Origin: Symmachiella dynata
Lineage (GTDB): Bacteria > Planctomycetota > Planctomycetia > Planctomycetales > Planctomycetaceae
Reading direction: 5' to 3'
NCBI RefSeq assembly: GCF_007747995.1
Contig: NZ_CP036276.1
Location: 5,137,001-5,201,000 of the forward strand
DNA: 64,000 bases
Shown here: positions 17,117-25,223 of the stretch, one piece after another
Layout: each line of letters begins with the position of its first letter
How positions within the stretch are numbered: position 1 is the stretch's first letter
The notes under the pieces: model-generated
Told to the model about the DNA's origin: nothing
Database searches by the model: none
What the model saw: the letters and a program-made list of their open reading frames with translations, nothing else
Translations under genes and position numbers: made by a program

Positions 17117-17287
17117 CTCGCGCAAAGACGCAGAGCCGCAAAGAAGACTAAGGGGACCGCTGAGAACCGGTGTTCCTAAAAAACAGTAACGACACAGATT
17201 CCATTGGAACCGCGCGCGACCAATCAACAGACCACGTCACCTTCCCTCCGCAGTATAACTCTTTGCGCCTTCGCGTCTCTGCGCGAG
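17117..17287. repeat. 171-base segment bounded by imperfect 28-base inverted repeats
   Basis: The left arm is at 17117-17144 and the right arm at 17260-17287; 24 of 28 bases match after reversal. The arms contain CTCGCGCAAAGACGC and GCGTCTCTGCGCGAG. No gene or target duplication was found inside or around it. Confidence 0.55.
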
Positions 17288-17408
17288 ACCTTTCGATGCA
17301 AGACGAATGATTGCCCTAGGCTCTACCAGCCCCACAAACGTTCGCAAGCCGCGTGCAACCTCTCCGTTTGGATCGTGCCGGTCACTCACAACGCGACAAC
17401 ACACCACA

Positions 17409-18215
17409 TCAGTCTTTCGCTTTTGCATCTGATGTGGCCGCCTTGTCGAGTTCCAATAAACGCAACCGCGCGCAGTGCCACATATACGCCGGTCCGCCGC
17501 CCGCTTTGAGCGGCCAAGTCTGTTCGGTGGCAGCCAGAAACGATTGGCGGGCTTGCTGGGGATTCTTCTCCGCTTCAGCGAATAGTCCGATATACAAATG
17601 CGCATAAAACAACCGCTGCTCGCGAGTTGCCTGCGGGAGTTTCTTCTGTTTGATTTCCGCCTCAATACGTTTCAACAGTTCGTCAGCCGTCAGTTTGCCT
17701 TCGAACATACGGTACACATCCGGCAGCGGCGGGCGATCGTCTTTTTTGTAACGAATCATCTTTTTGCGGGCAGCAGCGACTCCATCAGCCTGTGCTTGTG
17801 CGAGGAAAATCCAGATGCCGTTTTCGCGATCCTGATCGTCATAGGCATGATACAGCCCCAACTGCTTGGCCGTCTTGGCATATTGCCCGGCGTAATAATA
17901 CGCCAGCCCCAGCCGCCAATGTTGCACGGCGATTTCCGGATCAAGCTCGACCATCTTCTCATAGTCAGTGACCGCTTTGTCATATTGCCCGGTAAAGAAA
18001 TATGCATCGCCCCGCCGACTATAGGCGCGATCGTTCGCTGGATCCGCTTCAATCGCAGCCGTCTGCTTTTCGATCGCCTCTTTGTAAGTTTTCTCAACCT
18101 TTTTGGTTTGGCGTTGATACAACGGGCGGACATCCGGTTTATCATCCGCGACAAGCGGCCGCGCTAGTAACAGACAAACCGCACTGACCATAAGCAACAG
18201 AACCCGACACAACAT
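17409..18215 (-). CDS. Exported TPR-repeat protein
   Basis: 268 residues from ATG at 18215 behind GGAGTG. A signal peptide covers residues 1-23 (LLLMVSAVCLLLARPLVAD). TPR-like helix pairs follow at about 45-150, including DRAYSRRGDAYFFTGQYDKA and VQHWRLGLAYYYAGQYAKTA, then a helical part to residue 268 with another TPR-like unit near 215. The architecture is similar to NlpI-type or planctomycete tetratricopeptide proteins, which act as scaffolds. It starts only 20 bases after the stop of the acetamidase-like gene on the same strand, so the two are probably one operon. No partner can be named. Confidence 0.82.
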   Translation of the reverse strand: MLCRVLLLMVSAVCLLLARPLVADDKPDVRPLYQRQTKKVEKTYKEAIEKQTAAIEADPANDRAYSRRGDAYFFTGQYDKAVTDYEKMVELDPEIAVQHWRLGLAYYYAGQYAKTAKQLGLYHAYDDQDRENGIWIFLAQAQADGVAAARKKMIRYKKDDRPPLPDVYRMFEGKLTADELLKRIEAEIKQKKLPQATREQRLFYAHLYIGLFAEAEKNPQQARQSFLAATEQTWPLKAGGGPAYMWHCARLRLLELDKAATSDAKAKD

Positions 18216-18235
18216 ACGTTCACTCCAATGATGGA

Positions 18236-19147
18236 CTACGGAATCTGCCGCAGCAGTTCCTTGTTAACTTTGCAAATCATAGTGTATTGCGGATCGAACA
18301 CATTGCCGACCTCGTAACGCACCCCTTGCGTGAGCAGTAAATTGGCGGACAGCGCATCGAGGCCATAGTCCTGTTGCAGCCAACGCAGCACCTCTGTTGT
18401 CGCGTGCTGTAGCGCCTGATCGAGCGGACGGGCGTTGCCGCAGGTGAAGATCCACTCCTCATTTTCGCCGCGTGGCCAACCGATGCTTTTTCCCTTGATC
18501 ACCGTCAGCGTGAACCGCACGTCCATCGAGATTTCGACACCCGCGCCGCAGATTTCGCCATCCCCCTGCACCGCATGCCCGTCGCCGATGAAAAAACAGC
18601 CGCCCGGTTGGAACACCGGAAAATCAACCGTTGTGCCGGCTATGAAGCCACGATAGTCCATGTTGCCCCCATGCTCAGCCGAGCCTGCGCAATCCAGAAA
18701 CTGCCCGTTCTTGGGAGCGACTCCGAAACACCCCGGCATCGGCGCTAACGGCAAAACAAATTCGCCCAGTTTCGATTCCGGACGCACCAACGTCGCCGTT
18801 CCCGCTTCAACATCCACATCCCATTCGACCAACACGGGCGGCGGCAATTCCGGCACGTAATCAGGATCGACCACATTTGCCGCCAGGCTCGATTGGCAAA
18901 ACCCATACCTGCGATTCGGCCGCAGCTCATCCAACGTCACCCGCAACGTATCCCCCGGCTCTGCCCCCTCGACATAAAACGGACCCGTCTGCGGATTGCC
19001 TCGCGGCGAGACGGAAACCCGCCGGTGATCAAACCCACGCGCATCGATCGTCGTCGTCGAAACCGAATCCCCACTTTGCACCGTGAGCACCGCGTCATGC
19101 GGCCCCATCGTCGTGTGGTAGTGCGTCGGTCGAAACGTATGGTGCAT
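18236..19147 (-). CDS. Acetamidase/formamidase family protein
   Basis: 303 residues from ATG at 19147 behind GGAGGA three bases upstream. It matches the FmdA/AmdA family of metal-dependent amidases that hydrolyse formamide or acetamide to ammonia and the acid. Family landmarks include the N-terminal HHTFRPTHYHTTMGPHDAVL, the GPFYVEGAEPGDTLRV block near residue 55, PMPGCFGVAPKNG near 133, GGNMDYRGF near 157 and GDGHAVQGDGEICGAGVE near 188. There is no signal peptide, so it is cytoplasmic. It lies upstream of the TPR gene with a 20-base gap. The true substrate in this organism is not shown by the sequence. Confidence 0.92.
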   Translation of the reverse strand: MHHTFRPTHYHTTMGPHDAVLTVQSGDSVSTTTIDARGFDHRRVSVSPRGNPQTGPFYVEGAEPGDTLRVTLDELRPNRRYGFCQSSLAANVVDPDYVPELPPPVLVEWDVDVEAGTATLVRPESKLGEFVLPLAPMPGCFGVAPKNGQFLDCAGSAEHGGNMDYRGFIAGTTVDFPVFQPGGCFFIGDGHAVQGDGEICGAGVEISMDVRFTLTVIKGKSIGWPRGENEEWIFTCGNARPLDQALQHATTEVLRWLQQDYGLDALSANLLLTQGVRYEVGNVFDPQYTMICKVNKELLRQIP

Positions 19148-19184
19148 AGATCCTCCCCAACTTCTACTGGTCTACCGGTCTACT

Positions 19185-19323
19185 GGTTCCCAAACTCTGT
19201 TTGGGAACCTTGATTCTCGAAGCTCCGTTTCGAGTCCCTAATTATTTCTTGCGCCGACAAATTCTAATTCGTCTAGCGAAGCAGAGCTTCGCGAAATGGC
19301 GTTCCCAAGCAGAGCTTGGGAAC
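19185..19323. repeat. Cluster of four different hairpins between minus-strand genes
   Basis: GGTTCCCAAA/TTTGGGAACC (19185-19209), CTCGAA/TTCGAG (19216-19234), GCGAAGC/GCTTCGC (19276-19292) and GTTCCCAAGC/GCTTGGGAAC (19301-19323). The first and fourth, and the second and third, are variants of the same two motifs. The cluster lies between the NHL gene stop and the amidase start, so it could also end the upstream transcript. Confidence 0.8.
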
Positions 19324-19338
19324 GAGTGAGAATCCGTG

Positions 19339-20349
19339 TCAATCCGTGGCTAAAACCTTCGTAAACTTTCGCAACGAGGGACAGTCCGCCCCGACCATGC
19401 CGCGTTGTATTCCCGCGGAATCGGTCACCTCGCCGAGGTAAATGTCGTTGTGGGAATCGACCCATATATCGTGGGGAGCGATGAAGTCGCTCGGCTGATA
19501 CGGATCCTTTCCGCCGCCCCAGCGGGCCAGCAGATTGCCGTCGTTGTCGAAGATGCTCAACCGTCCCCCCGTCTCATCAGGACGCGGGTCGGGTGTCCCC
19601 GCATGATATCCAACCTCCGCTACATAGGCGCGATCGTCCGCATCAAAAAAGATTTGGCAGGGGCGGGCGATTTCCCTCCACTCGTCCAGATATTCCCCCT
19701 CGGGCGAAAAAATCTGCAACCGACTGTTTTCACGGTCCGCTACAAATACACGTCCGCGACTGTCGATCGCGATCCCGTGCGGCAGGTTGAACTGCCCCGG
19801 TCCGGTCCCCGGCTCGCCCCAGGAGAGGAGCAATTCTCCCTCTGCCGAAAACTTGTGCACCCGCGCATTGCCGTAACCATCCGTCACAAACATCTCGCCC
19901 GACGGCGCAAGGGTCAGGTTCGTCGGTTGATTAAACGGCGGCCCGCCCCGTTGGATCGTGCGGTAATCGCGATTCACGACCCCGGTCTCACTAGCCTGTC
20001 CACTAGTACCGAGCGTCCGCAACAATTTGCCATCGGACGTGTAATGGCCAATGGTGTGATCCAAATCGTCGGTCAAATACAACGTGTCGTCCGGGGCGAT
20101 CCAAATTCCGTGCGGACGGACGAATTGCTCTTCGCCCCAAGCATCGATGAAGTTGCCCTCGCGATCAAAGATCAACACCGGATGCGGACCGCGATCAAAC
20201 ACGAAGACCCGGTCCCGCGAATCGACCGCTACGCCGACCGCTTCGGTCAACGTCCACCCCGCGGGCATCTGATGCCAAGTCGCACAGGCCTGGTAAACAA
20301 AATCCCCACTGCCGACAATCTCGGTCACAGGTGCGTGGTCGCTCGACAT
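19339..20349 (-). CDS. NHL-repeat beta-propeller protein
   Basis: 336 residues from ATG at 20349. The chain is a six-bladed NHL-type propeller with repeated units such as AVGVAVDSRDRVFVFDRG, PHGIWIAPDDTLYLTD, PTNLTLAPSGEMFVTDGYGN, PHGIAIDSRGRVFVADREN and PHDIWVDSHNDIYLGEV. The fold is close to the C-terminal lyase domain of peptidyl-alpha-hydroxyglycine amidating lyase and to other sugar or ligand-binding propellers. No signal peptide is seen. It is read in the same direction as the amidase and TPR genes but is separated from them by the hairpin cluster. A lyase activity is possible but not shown. Confidence 0.85.
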   Translation of the reverse strand: MSSDHAPVTEIVGSGDFVYQACATWHQMPAGWTLTEAVGVAVDSRDRVFVFDRGPHPVLIFDREGNFIDAWGEEQFVRPHGIWIAPDDTLYLTDDLDHTIGHYTSDGKLLRTLGTSGQASETGVVNRDYRTIQRGGPPFNQPTNLTLAPSGEMFVTDGYGNARVHKFSAEGELLLSWGEPGTGPGQFNLPHGIAIDSRGRVFVADRENSRLQIFSPEGEYLDEWREIARPCQIFFDADDRAYVAEVGYHAGTPDPRPDETGGRLSIFDNDGNLLARWGGGKDPYQPSDFIAPHDIWVDSHNDIYLGEVTDSAGIQRGMVGADCPSLRKFTKVLATD

Positions 20350-20672
20350 GCATCGTTCTCCCCGATTAAAAAAACACCGACACGCTCCCTTCTACCCAGG
20401 CACAACGGCAACGTCAATCATTCCCCACCCGCAGACTTTCACGAACCCAATTTCATGCTACGCTAAACCGTTTAAGCTGTGGCGAGGTCTCCTATTTATG
20501 TTGTGGCAAGGTCTCCCGACCTTGCCACGGGCCCGACCGCAGGTCTCCCCGGTTCTACGGGAGACCTACGGTCACGCAAGTGCGGGGTCGAGAGACCCGC
20601 GCACAACATGGGGGCGGGTCTCCCGCGCACAACAATCACAACAAACACAATTCACCAAGCGAGATAACTAAC
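20350..20672. other. 323-base divergent intergenic region with two strong palindromes
   Basis: Between the NHL gene (minus) and the SDR gene (plus). GTGGCAAGGTC (20503-20513) pairs exactly with GACCTTGCCAC (20518-20528). A longer imperfect stem runs from 20536 to 20572, with GGTCTCCCCG pairing with CGGGAGACC. Variants of GGGTCTCCCGCGCACAAC follow (20594-20635). These look like dispersed palindromic repeats. No gene was found. Confidence 0.6.
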
Positions 20673-21446
20673 ATGCGTTTAGAAAACAAAGTCGCCCTGA
20701 TTACTGGCGGCGGTAGTGGTATTGGACGTGAAACCTCGACGCTTTTCGCGGCCGAAGGCGCCAAGGTCGTCGTCGTCGATGTCAACGATGACGGCGGTCA
20801 GGAAACCGTCGCGACGATTCAATCGGCCGGCGGCGAGGCGGTCTATGTGCATGCCGATATTTCTCAGGCGGCCGATTGCGAGAACATGGTCCGCACGGCT
20901 GAGGATTCCTTCGGCGGCCTACACGTGATGTTTAACAACGCCGGCATCATGCATGGCGACGATGGCGATGCGGAGCAGACGTCGGAGAAGATCTGGGAAT
21001 TGACGATGGCTATCAATCTCAAGGGGGTCTTCCTGGGCTGCAAATACGGCATCCCGGCGATTCGTAAATCGGGCGGCGGGTCGATCATCAACACCGCCTC
21101 GTTCGTCGCCTTAATGGGCGCCGCCACGCCGCAATTGGCCTACACAGCCAGCAAGGGAGGCGTGCTCGCCATGTCCCGCGAATTGGCAGTCATCCACGCC
21201 CGCGAAAACATCCGCGTCAACGCCCTCTGCCCCGGCCCACTGAAAACCGAACTGCTGATGAGCTTTCTCGACACCGAAGAGAAAAAACAGCGCCGCCTAG
21301 TCCACATTCCCATGGGCCGTTTTGGTTTGGCAGCAGAGATGGCCAAAGCGGCGCTCTTTTTAGCATCGGACGATTCGTCGTACATGACGGGGGCGGAGTT
21401 CACGGTCGACGGCGGGATCACGGCGGCGTATGTGACACCGGAGTGA
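20673..21446 (+). CDS. SDR-family NAD(P)-dependent oxidoreductase
   Basis: 257 residues. The start is ATG at 20673 (MRLENKVALITGGGSGIG); the upstream frame extension runs through repeat DNA and is not used. It is a classical short-chain dehydrogenase with a Rossmann fold. The coenzyme motif TGGGSGIG is at residues 11-18, D37 in VVVDVND suggests preference for NAD over NADP, NNAG is at 88-91, and the catalytic set is S143, Y157 and K161 (YTASK). The C-terminal GAEFTVDGGITAAY is typical of the glucose/gluconate dehydrogenase-like branch. The substrate is unknown. The Fic gene begins 39 bases downstream on the same strand. Confidence 0.93.
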   Translation: MRLENKVALITGGGSGIGRETSTLFAAEGAKVVVVDVNDDGGQETVATIQSAGGEAVYVHADISQAADCENMVRTAEDSFGGLHVMFNNAGIMHGDDGDAEQTSEKIWELTMAINLKGVFLGCKYGIPAIRKSGGGSIINTASFVALMGAATPQLAYTASKGGVLAMSRELAVIHARENIRVNALCPGPLKTELLMSFLDTEEKKQRRLVHIPMGRFGLAAEMAKAALFLASDDSSYMTGAEFTVDGGITAAYVTPE

Positions 21447-21485
21447 GGGGTAGGTGATTGAAAAAGCATTTCTAAGGTAAAAGTC

Positions 21486-22130
21486 ATGCCGGGAAAACGA
21501 GATGACAAATACGATGTCTCCGGGAACATCGAAGCCCAATACGTAGACGATGCGCAGACTGTGCTCGTCAATAAACTTGACCTCGTCGACCTAGAAAGCA
21601 TTTACACTGCCGAAGAAGAGGGTTTAGCAAACACATATGAACTGTTACTGTCCGAAGTACGGACGGACACAAAAATGTCATGTGAAATTTTGAAATACAT
21701 CCATGAATGTATTTTTGGGCGTCTTTATGAGTGGGCGGGCCGGTGGCGAACGGTACAGATCAGCAAGCCAGGCGCTATCTGGCCAGCTGCCCAGTACCTC
21801 GATCAATCGATGGCGGATTTCGAGCGAGGTGTCTTGTCAATCTATCCCGCGGAAAGCCTGGAAGGTGACGATAATTTCTGCGAAGCGCTGGGCATAATCC
21901 AAGGAGAGTTTCTTGCAATCCACCCGTTCCGCGAAGGGAATGCCCGCACCATCAAGCTAATGACAGACTTGATTTCCGTGCAATCCGGTCGCCCACTGCT
22001 GGTCTACGATGCGACAGACAAAGGCATCAAGGGTTACATCACCGCTGCCAAGGCTGCGCTTCAGAAAGCTAACTATCGACCTATGATTGAGGTAATTCGC
22101 CGCGCGCTGTCTGCGGCTCGGCAGGAGTGA
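21486..22130 (+). CDS. Fic/DOC-family protein, probable AMP transferase toxin
   Basis: 214 residues. The Fic core has HPFREGNAR at H146-R154, matching HPFx(D/E)GN(G/K)R except for alanine at the G/K position. H146 is the catalytic base, E150 binds magnesium, and G151-N152 with R154 hold the nucleotide phosphates. LYEWAGRWRTVQISK (residues 80-94) is the preceding flap region common in the family. No inhibitory (S/T)xxxE(G/N) motif is seen inside the protein, which fits a class I enzyme that needs a separate antitoxin. The 3' end overlaps by 50 bases the end of a small gene on the opposite strand whose product carries a similar motif. By eye its GC content is lower than that of nearby genes. 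Confidence 0.9.
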   Translation: MPGKRDDKYDVSGNIEAQYVDDAQTVLVNKLDLVDLESIYTAEEEGLANTYELLLSEVRTDTKMSCEILKYIHECIFGRLYEWAGRWRTVQISKPGAIWPAAQYLDQSMADFERGVLSIYPAESLEGDDNFCEALGIIQGEFLAIHPFREGNARTIKLMTDLISVQSGRPLLVYDATDKGIKGYITAAKAALQKANYRPMIEVIRRALSAARQE

Positions 22131-22302
22131 TCGCCGCCAGTTGCCTAAGCAACCGGACTCGCAACTCTTCCGAGAAGGGGGGCAGTCCTTCGATCACGCT
22201 ATTGCGCTCGGCAACTTCGAGAATCCGCTCATGTCGCTGGGCGTCATCTCTCAAATGCGGTGAAGCTTCTCGTAATGTCGGGCCTGTGCCAAAATTATTC
22301 AT
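22081..22302 (-). CDS. Candidate Fic antitoxin (VbhA-like) convergent with the Fic gene
   Basis: 73 residues from ATG at 22302 to TAG at 22083-22081. It is highly charged and helical. The segment LEVAERNSVIEGLPPFSEE (residues 28-46) resembles the inhibitory helix of VbhA-type antitoxins and of self-inhibited Fic proteins, which carry (S/T)xxxE(G/N). Here E38 and G39 are in place but the residue four before E38 is N34, not serine or threonine; S35 is next to it. A TTG at 22320 would add six residues. An extended -10 element ends 6 bases before ATG 22302. The gene's last 50 bases lie antisense to the end of the Fic gene. The antitoxin role is inference. Confidence 0.55.
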   Translation of the reverse strand: MNNFGTGPTLREASPHLRDDAQRHERILEVAERNSVIEGLPPFSEELRVRLLRQLAAITPAEPQTARGELPQS

Positions 22303-22308
22303 AGATGA

Positions 22309-22317
22309 ATTATACCA
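22309..22317 (-). promoter_or_regulatory. Extended -10 promoter for the candidate antitoxin
   Basis: On the minus strand TGGTATAAT reads at 22317-22309: a perfect TATAAT preceded by TGN. No good -35 is seen, as is common for extended -10 promoters. Transcription would start about seven bases on, at or next to the ATG at 22302, which would give a leaderless mRNA. Confidence 0.5.
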
Positions 22318-22501
22318 CAAATCTCACGAACTGGGCGAGAGAATTTACACCACCCCCACAACTCCGACCGGTCCTAGATAAACCGCCGTCCTGGTGGCTC
22401 CGAAAGATTCTTTCGTGGCGGCGCAGCTGCAGGAATCCAATCGCTGCGGGGAGTCTTTCTTAGAATCAATTTCCGCTGATTTCGTCGGTCCAGAATGAGA
22501 A

Positions 22502-22798
22502 TCATTCTGATGTTATCTTACTGACGAACAAGAAGGGAAGGCCCGTGATTGTCGCGACAAAAAGAGCCGGGACAGCTCCCATCAGAAAATCCATGGGCAA
22601 CCAAAAGACCAAGTCATTCGGCCGAATTTCAAATGTGCCGGGATGTGCGCGGGCAGCCCGGAATGTTTCATCAACCACATTGCCAATGGCACAGAGGGCA
22701 GCGGCAAGTATTGATGCGAGAATAAATTTCTTACAAAAGGCGTGGAAGAGCAGCGACACCGCGATGGCAATTAGCATGTAAATTGTGAAACCATTCAC
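22502..22798 (-). CDS. Small integral membrane protein of unknown function
   Basis: About 98 residues. GTG at 22798 is chosen because AGAGGTG (22811-22805) sits six bases upstream; a GTG at 22807 would add three residues but overlaps that site. Three hydrophobic segments are seen: TIYMLIAIAVSLLFHAF, FILASILAAALCAIGNVV and MGAVPALFVATITGLPFLFV, with a short polar loop (DETFRAARAHPG) between the second and third. No family is recognised. It stands alone between the Fic locus and the deaminase gene on the same strand. Confidence 0.55.
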   Translation of the reverse strand: MNGFTIYMLIAIAVSLLFHAFCKKFILASILAAALCAIGNVVDETFRAARAHPGTFEIRPNDLVFWLPMDFLMGAVPALFVATITGLPFLFVSKITSE

Positions 22799-22860
22799 GA
22801 TTATCACCTCTAGGTTCTATGCAAGCCAATGTGGTTATTCGGCATCTCCCATAAATCCCC

Positions 22861-23304
22861 CTACACCTCCTCCCCAATATCCTCCCCCCACAACTCCGGC
22901 CGGTCCGCGATAAACCGCCGCATCAGCTCCACGCACTCGGCATTATCTACCACCTGCACGTCGACGCCGCGGCTGCGGACGTGGGCTTCGGGGCCTTGGA
23001 AGGTTTGGTTTTCACCTACGATCACTTGGGGGATTTTGTAGAGCAGGATTGCTCCGCTGCACATGTCGCAGGGGGAGAGGGTCGAGTACAGCACCGAGCG
23101 GCGGTAATCGGCGGCGGTTAGGCGGCCGGCGTTTTCGAGGCAGTCCATCTCCGCATGCAGAATGGCGCTGCCCTGTTGCACACGGCGGTTGTGCCCGCGG
23201 CCGACGATTTTGCCGTCGAGCACCAGCACCGAACCGATCGGAATTCCCCCCTCGTCCAATCCGGCCCGTGCTTCGTCGATTGCCGCTTTGAGAAATTCAT
23301 CCAT
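22861..23304 (-). CDS. Cytosine/nucleoside deaminase of the yeast Fcy1 type
   Basis: 147 residues from ATG at 23304 (MDEFLKAAID); the longer upstream frame is not conserved in type. It is a zinc-dependent deaminase of the CDA fold. Zinc ligands and catalytic glutamate are H50-A-E52 and P78-C79-D-M-C82, spaced as in yeast Fcy1 (His62, Glu64, Cys91, Cys94). Shared blocks include EGGIPIGSVLV, GRGHNRR, YSTLSPCDMCSGAI and the C-terminal RPELWGEDIGEE, very like the end of Fcy1. It probably converts cytosine to uracil plus ammonia in the cytoplasm. Bacterial CodA is an unrelated amidohydrolase, so this is the eukaryote-type enzyme. Some relatives act on other bases. Confidence 0.9.
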   Translation of the reverse strand: MDEFLKAAIDEARAGLDEGGIPIGSVLVLDGKIVGRGHNRRVQQGSAILHAEMDCLENAGRLTAADYRRSVLYSTLSPCDMCSGAILLYKIPQVIVGENQTFQGPEAHVRSRGVDVQVVDNAECVELMRRFIADRPELWGEDIGEEV

Positions 23305-23532
23305 GGTTGACACTTTCTTTATTCGGCCAATTGCGGAGCCAACGGTTGCCTGCACACAAAATCCTAACAGTTGTTGATATCGGATCGCCACCTGAAATTT
23401 CTAGGAATAGCATATTGCAAACTGTCGTCATGACCAATAGGCTAAAGTTCGAAATTGTTTCGTACGAAATGCAGACTCGGCACGAACCTCGATGGCAGAA
23501 TCGTCAGACCAACTAGAATTTAGAGGGGCATC

Positions 23533-25158
23533 ATGAAACCGATTTCCAAACGACTGGCAATGACAGCGGCCGTAGCCGTGCTGAACCTTCACGGCCTGGT
23601 GATGGCACAGCCTGCCGGAAAAATTCCGGTAGAGCTCACCACACCGGACAAAGTCGAAACGCCGATTGGCGCGCTGGATTTCCAAAATGGCGTGCCGAGC
23701 GTGGAGACCGCTGAGAAGGTCCGCGACGCTCTCGATTTCACCCGTGCGTTGAACGCGTACAACAACAGCTTTCGCGGCGCATCGGCGTATGCTCTGGGTA
23801 AGGGATTTCAGAGCATTGGGGCCGAAGACAACACGGTTGTCATCTTCTCCAAATTGATGGATTCCAACTCGCTGTTCCTGACCGCCAACGCCGACACCAT
23901 CTATTACTTGGCGGCGGTGAACCTGAGCAAAGGGCCGATGGTGATCGAGCAGCCTTCCAATGGGCTGGGCGCGGTCAACGACATGTGGTTTTCCTGGATC
24001 ATCGACATTGGTCGGCCCGGGCCCGATCGCGGTCAGGGGGGCAAATACCTGATTGTCCCGCCGGGATACGACGGCCCGCTGCCCGAGGGAGGATTTTATA
24101 TCGCCCACTCAAAAACCAACCGCGTGCTCTACGCCGCCCGCTCGTTTCTCGTCAATAACGACCCGAAACCTACCGTCGAGAATATCAAAAAGAACCTGAA
24201 GATTTATCCCTACACGCCGGGCGGCTTTGGAACCAGCATTGCGACGGCGCTGGAAGGCAAAGTCAAGCTGGCAGATAACCCACCGATCCCTGAAACCAAG
24301 TTTATCGAAGCCAGCGGCAAGGCGTTCAATACGATCCCGCCCAGCGACTACGGTTTCTTTGAAATGATCAACGAGAACGTGCAACAGGAACCGGCGACCA
24401 GCTACGATGTGGAATTGGCCGGGCAATTGGCGGCCATTGGAATCGTGCACGGCAAGCCATTTGAGCCGGATGCCCGCATGAAGAAGATCCTCACCGCCGC
24501 CGCCGCGGTGGGCAATGCCGCCGGCCGCTGCTTGAATTGGCGGTATGCCGTCTCACATCCCGATTGGGCGTACTACTCCGATTCTAATTGGGGCAACATG
24601 CTCTTTGAAGGAGGCGCGTTTTTCGAAACACCGCCGCCGCAGTTCACCAAGGAAGGCATGTTCAAACCCTATCCCCCGACCGGCGCACGAACCCTCGATT
24701 CGCGGACGGCATTCTATTATGCCTATACGCTCGACTCACCCGGCATGATCATGCGCATACCCGGCGTCGGCTCGCAATACCTGATGAGCTTTTTAGATGC
24801 AACGGGAGACCCATTTGACGGGGCAAAGACGTACAAAGTGACGCTGCCGCCAAACATCCCCGCCCGCGCCTTCTGGTCGTTCACACTGTATGACAACCAA
24901 TCGCGTTCGATGCTGGCGACGCCGCAACGGTATCCCCGCGCCGGCAGTCAGAAATATCCCTCCCCAGCAGCCGAAGCCAGCGGCGACGGTTCCACGACGA
25001 TTTACTTCGGGCCTCAACAACCGCAGGGCGTGAAACGCGGCAATTGGATCCAAACCATGCCCGGCAAAGGCTGGTTCACGATCCTGCGACTCTACAGCCC
25101 GCTGGAAACGTTCTTCACCAAAGAGTGGCAACCGAGCGAGATTGAGTTGGTTAAGTGA
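23533..25158 (+). CDS. DUF1254/DUF1214 domain protein, exported
   Basis: 541 residues from ATG at 23533 with GAGGGG four bases upstream. A signal peptide covers residues 1-25 (ending VMAQPAG). The DUF1254 domain lies at about 70-200 (ALDFTRALNAYNNSF, NADTIYYLAAVNLSKGPMVI) and the DUF1214 domain at about 400-525 (PARAFWSFTLYDNQSRSML, NWIQTMPGKGWFTILRLYSP). Proteins with this pair are exported beta-sandwich proteins of unknown activity, found widely in marine and soil bacteria. The gene is alone on its strand, with the deaminase divergent upstream and a GNAT gene convergent downstream. Confidence 0.92.
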   Translation: MKPISKRLAMTAAVAVLNLHGLVMAQPAGKIPVELTTPDKVETPIGALDFQNGVPSVETAEKVRDALDFTRALNAYNNSFRGASAYALGKGFQSIGAEDNTVVIFSKLMDSNSLFLTANADTIYYLAAVNLSKGPMVIEQPSNGLGAVNDMWFSWIIDIGRPGPDRGQGGKYLIVPPGYDGPLPEGGFYIAHSKTNRVLYAARSFLVNNDPKPTVENIKKNLKIYPYTPGGFGTSIATALEGKVKLADNPPIPETKFIEASGKAFNTIPPSDYGFFEMINENVQQEPATSYDVELAGQLAAIGIVHGKPFEPDARMKKILTAAAAVGNAAGRCLNWRYAVSHPDWAYYSDSNWGNMLFEGGAFFETPPPQFTKEGMFKPYPPTGARTLDSRTAFYYAYTLDSPGMIMRIPGVGSQYLMSFLDATGDPFDGAKTYKVTLPPNIPARAFWSFTLYDNQSRSMLATPQRYPRAGSQKYPSPAAEASGDGSTTIYFGPQQPQGVKRGNWIQTMPGKGWFTILRLYSPLETFFTKEWQPSEIELVK

Positions 25159-25223
25159 TTCGCAATGACGGCGTACAACCGGGACGAGCGAATGCTCGCT
25201 CCAGTTGTCGCCTTTGCGTTCGT

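Larger units (their letters stand above)
17040..17408. other. 369-base region between convergent genes, built of repeats
   Basis: No gene. It contains the palindromic repeat GGTGCGTCGCGACGCACC at 17061-17078 and an imperfect 28-base inverted repeat (17117-17144 with 17260-17287, 24 of 28 matching) based on GCAAAGACGCAGAGCCGC-like sequence. Confidence 0.6.

Noticed and set aside
22491-22509. Fur-box-like palindrome CAGAATGAGAATCATTCTG (14 of 19 bases of the consensus)
   Set aside because: It overlaps the stop codon of the small membrane gene and has no promoter or start downstream on either strand.
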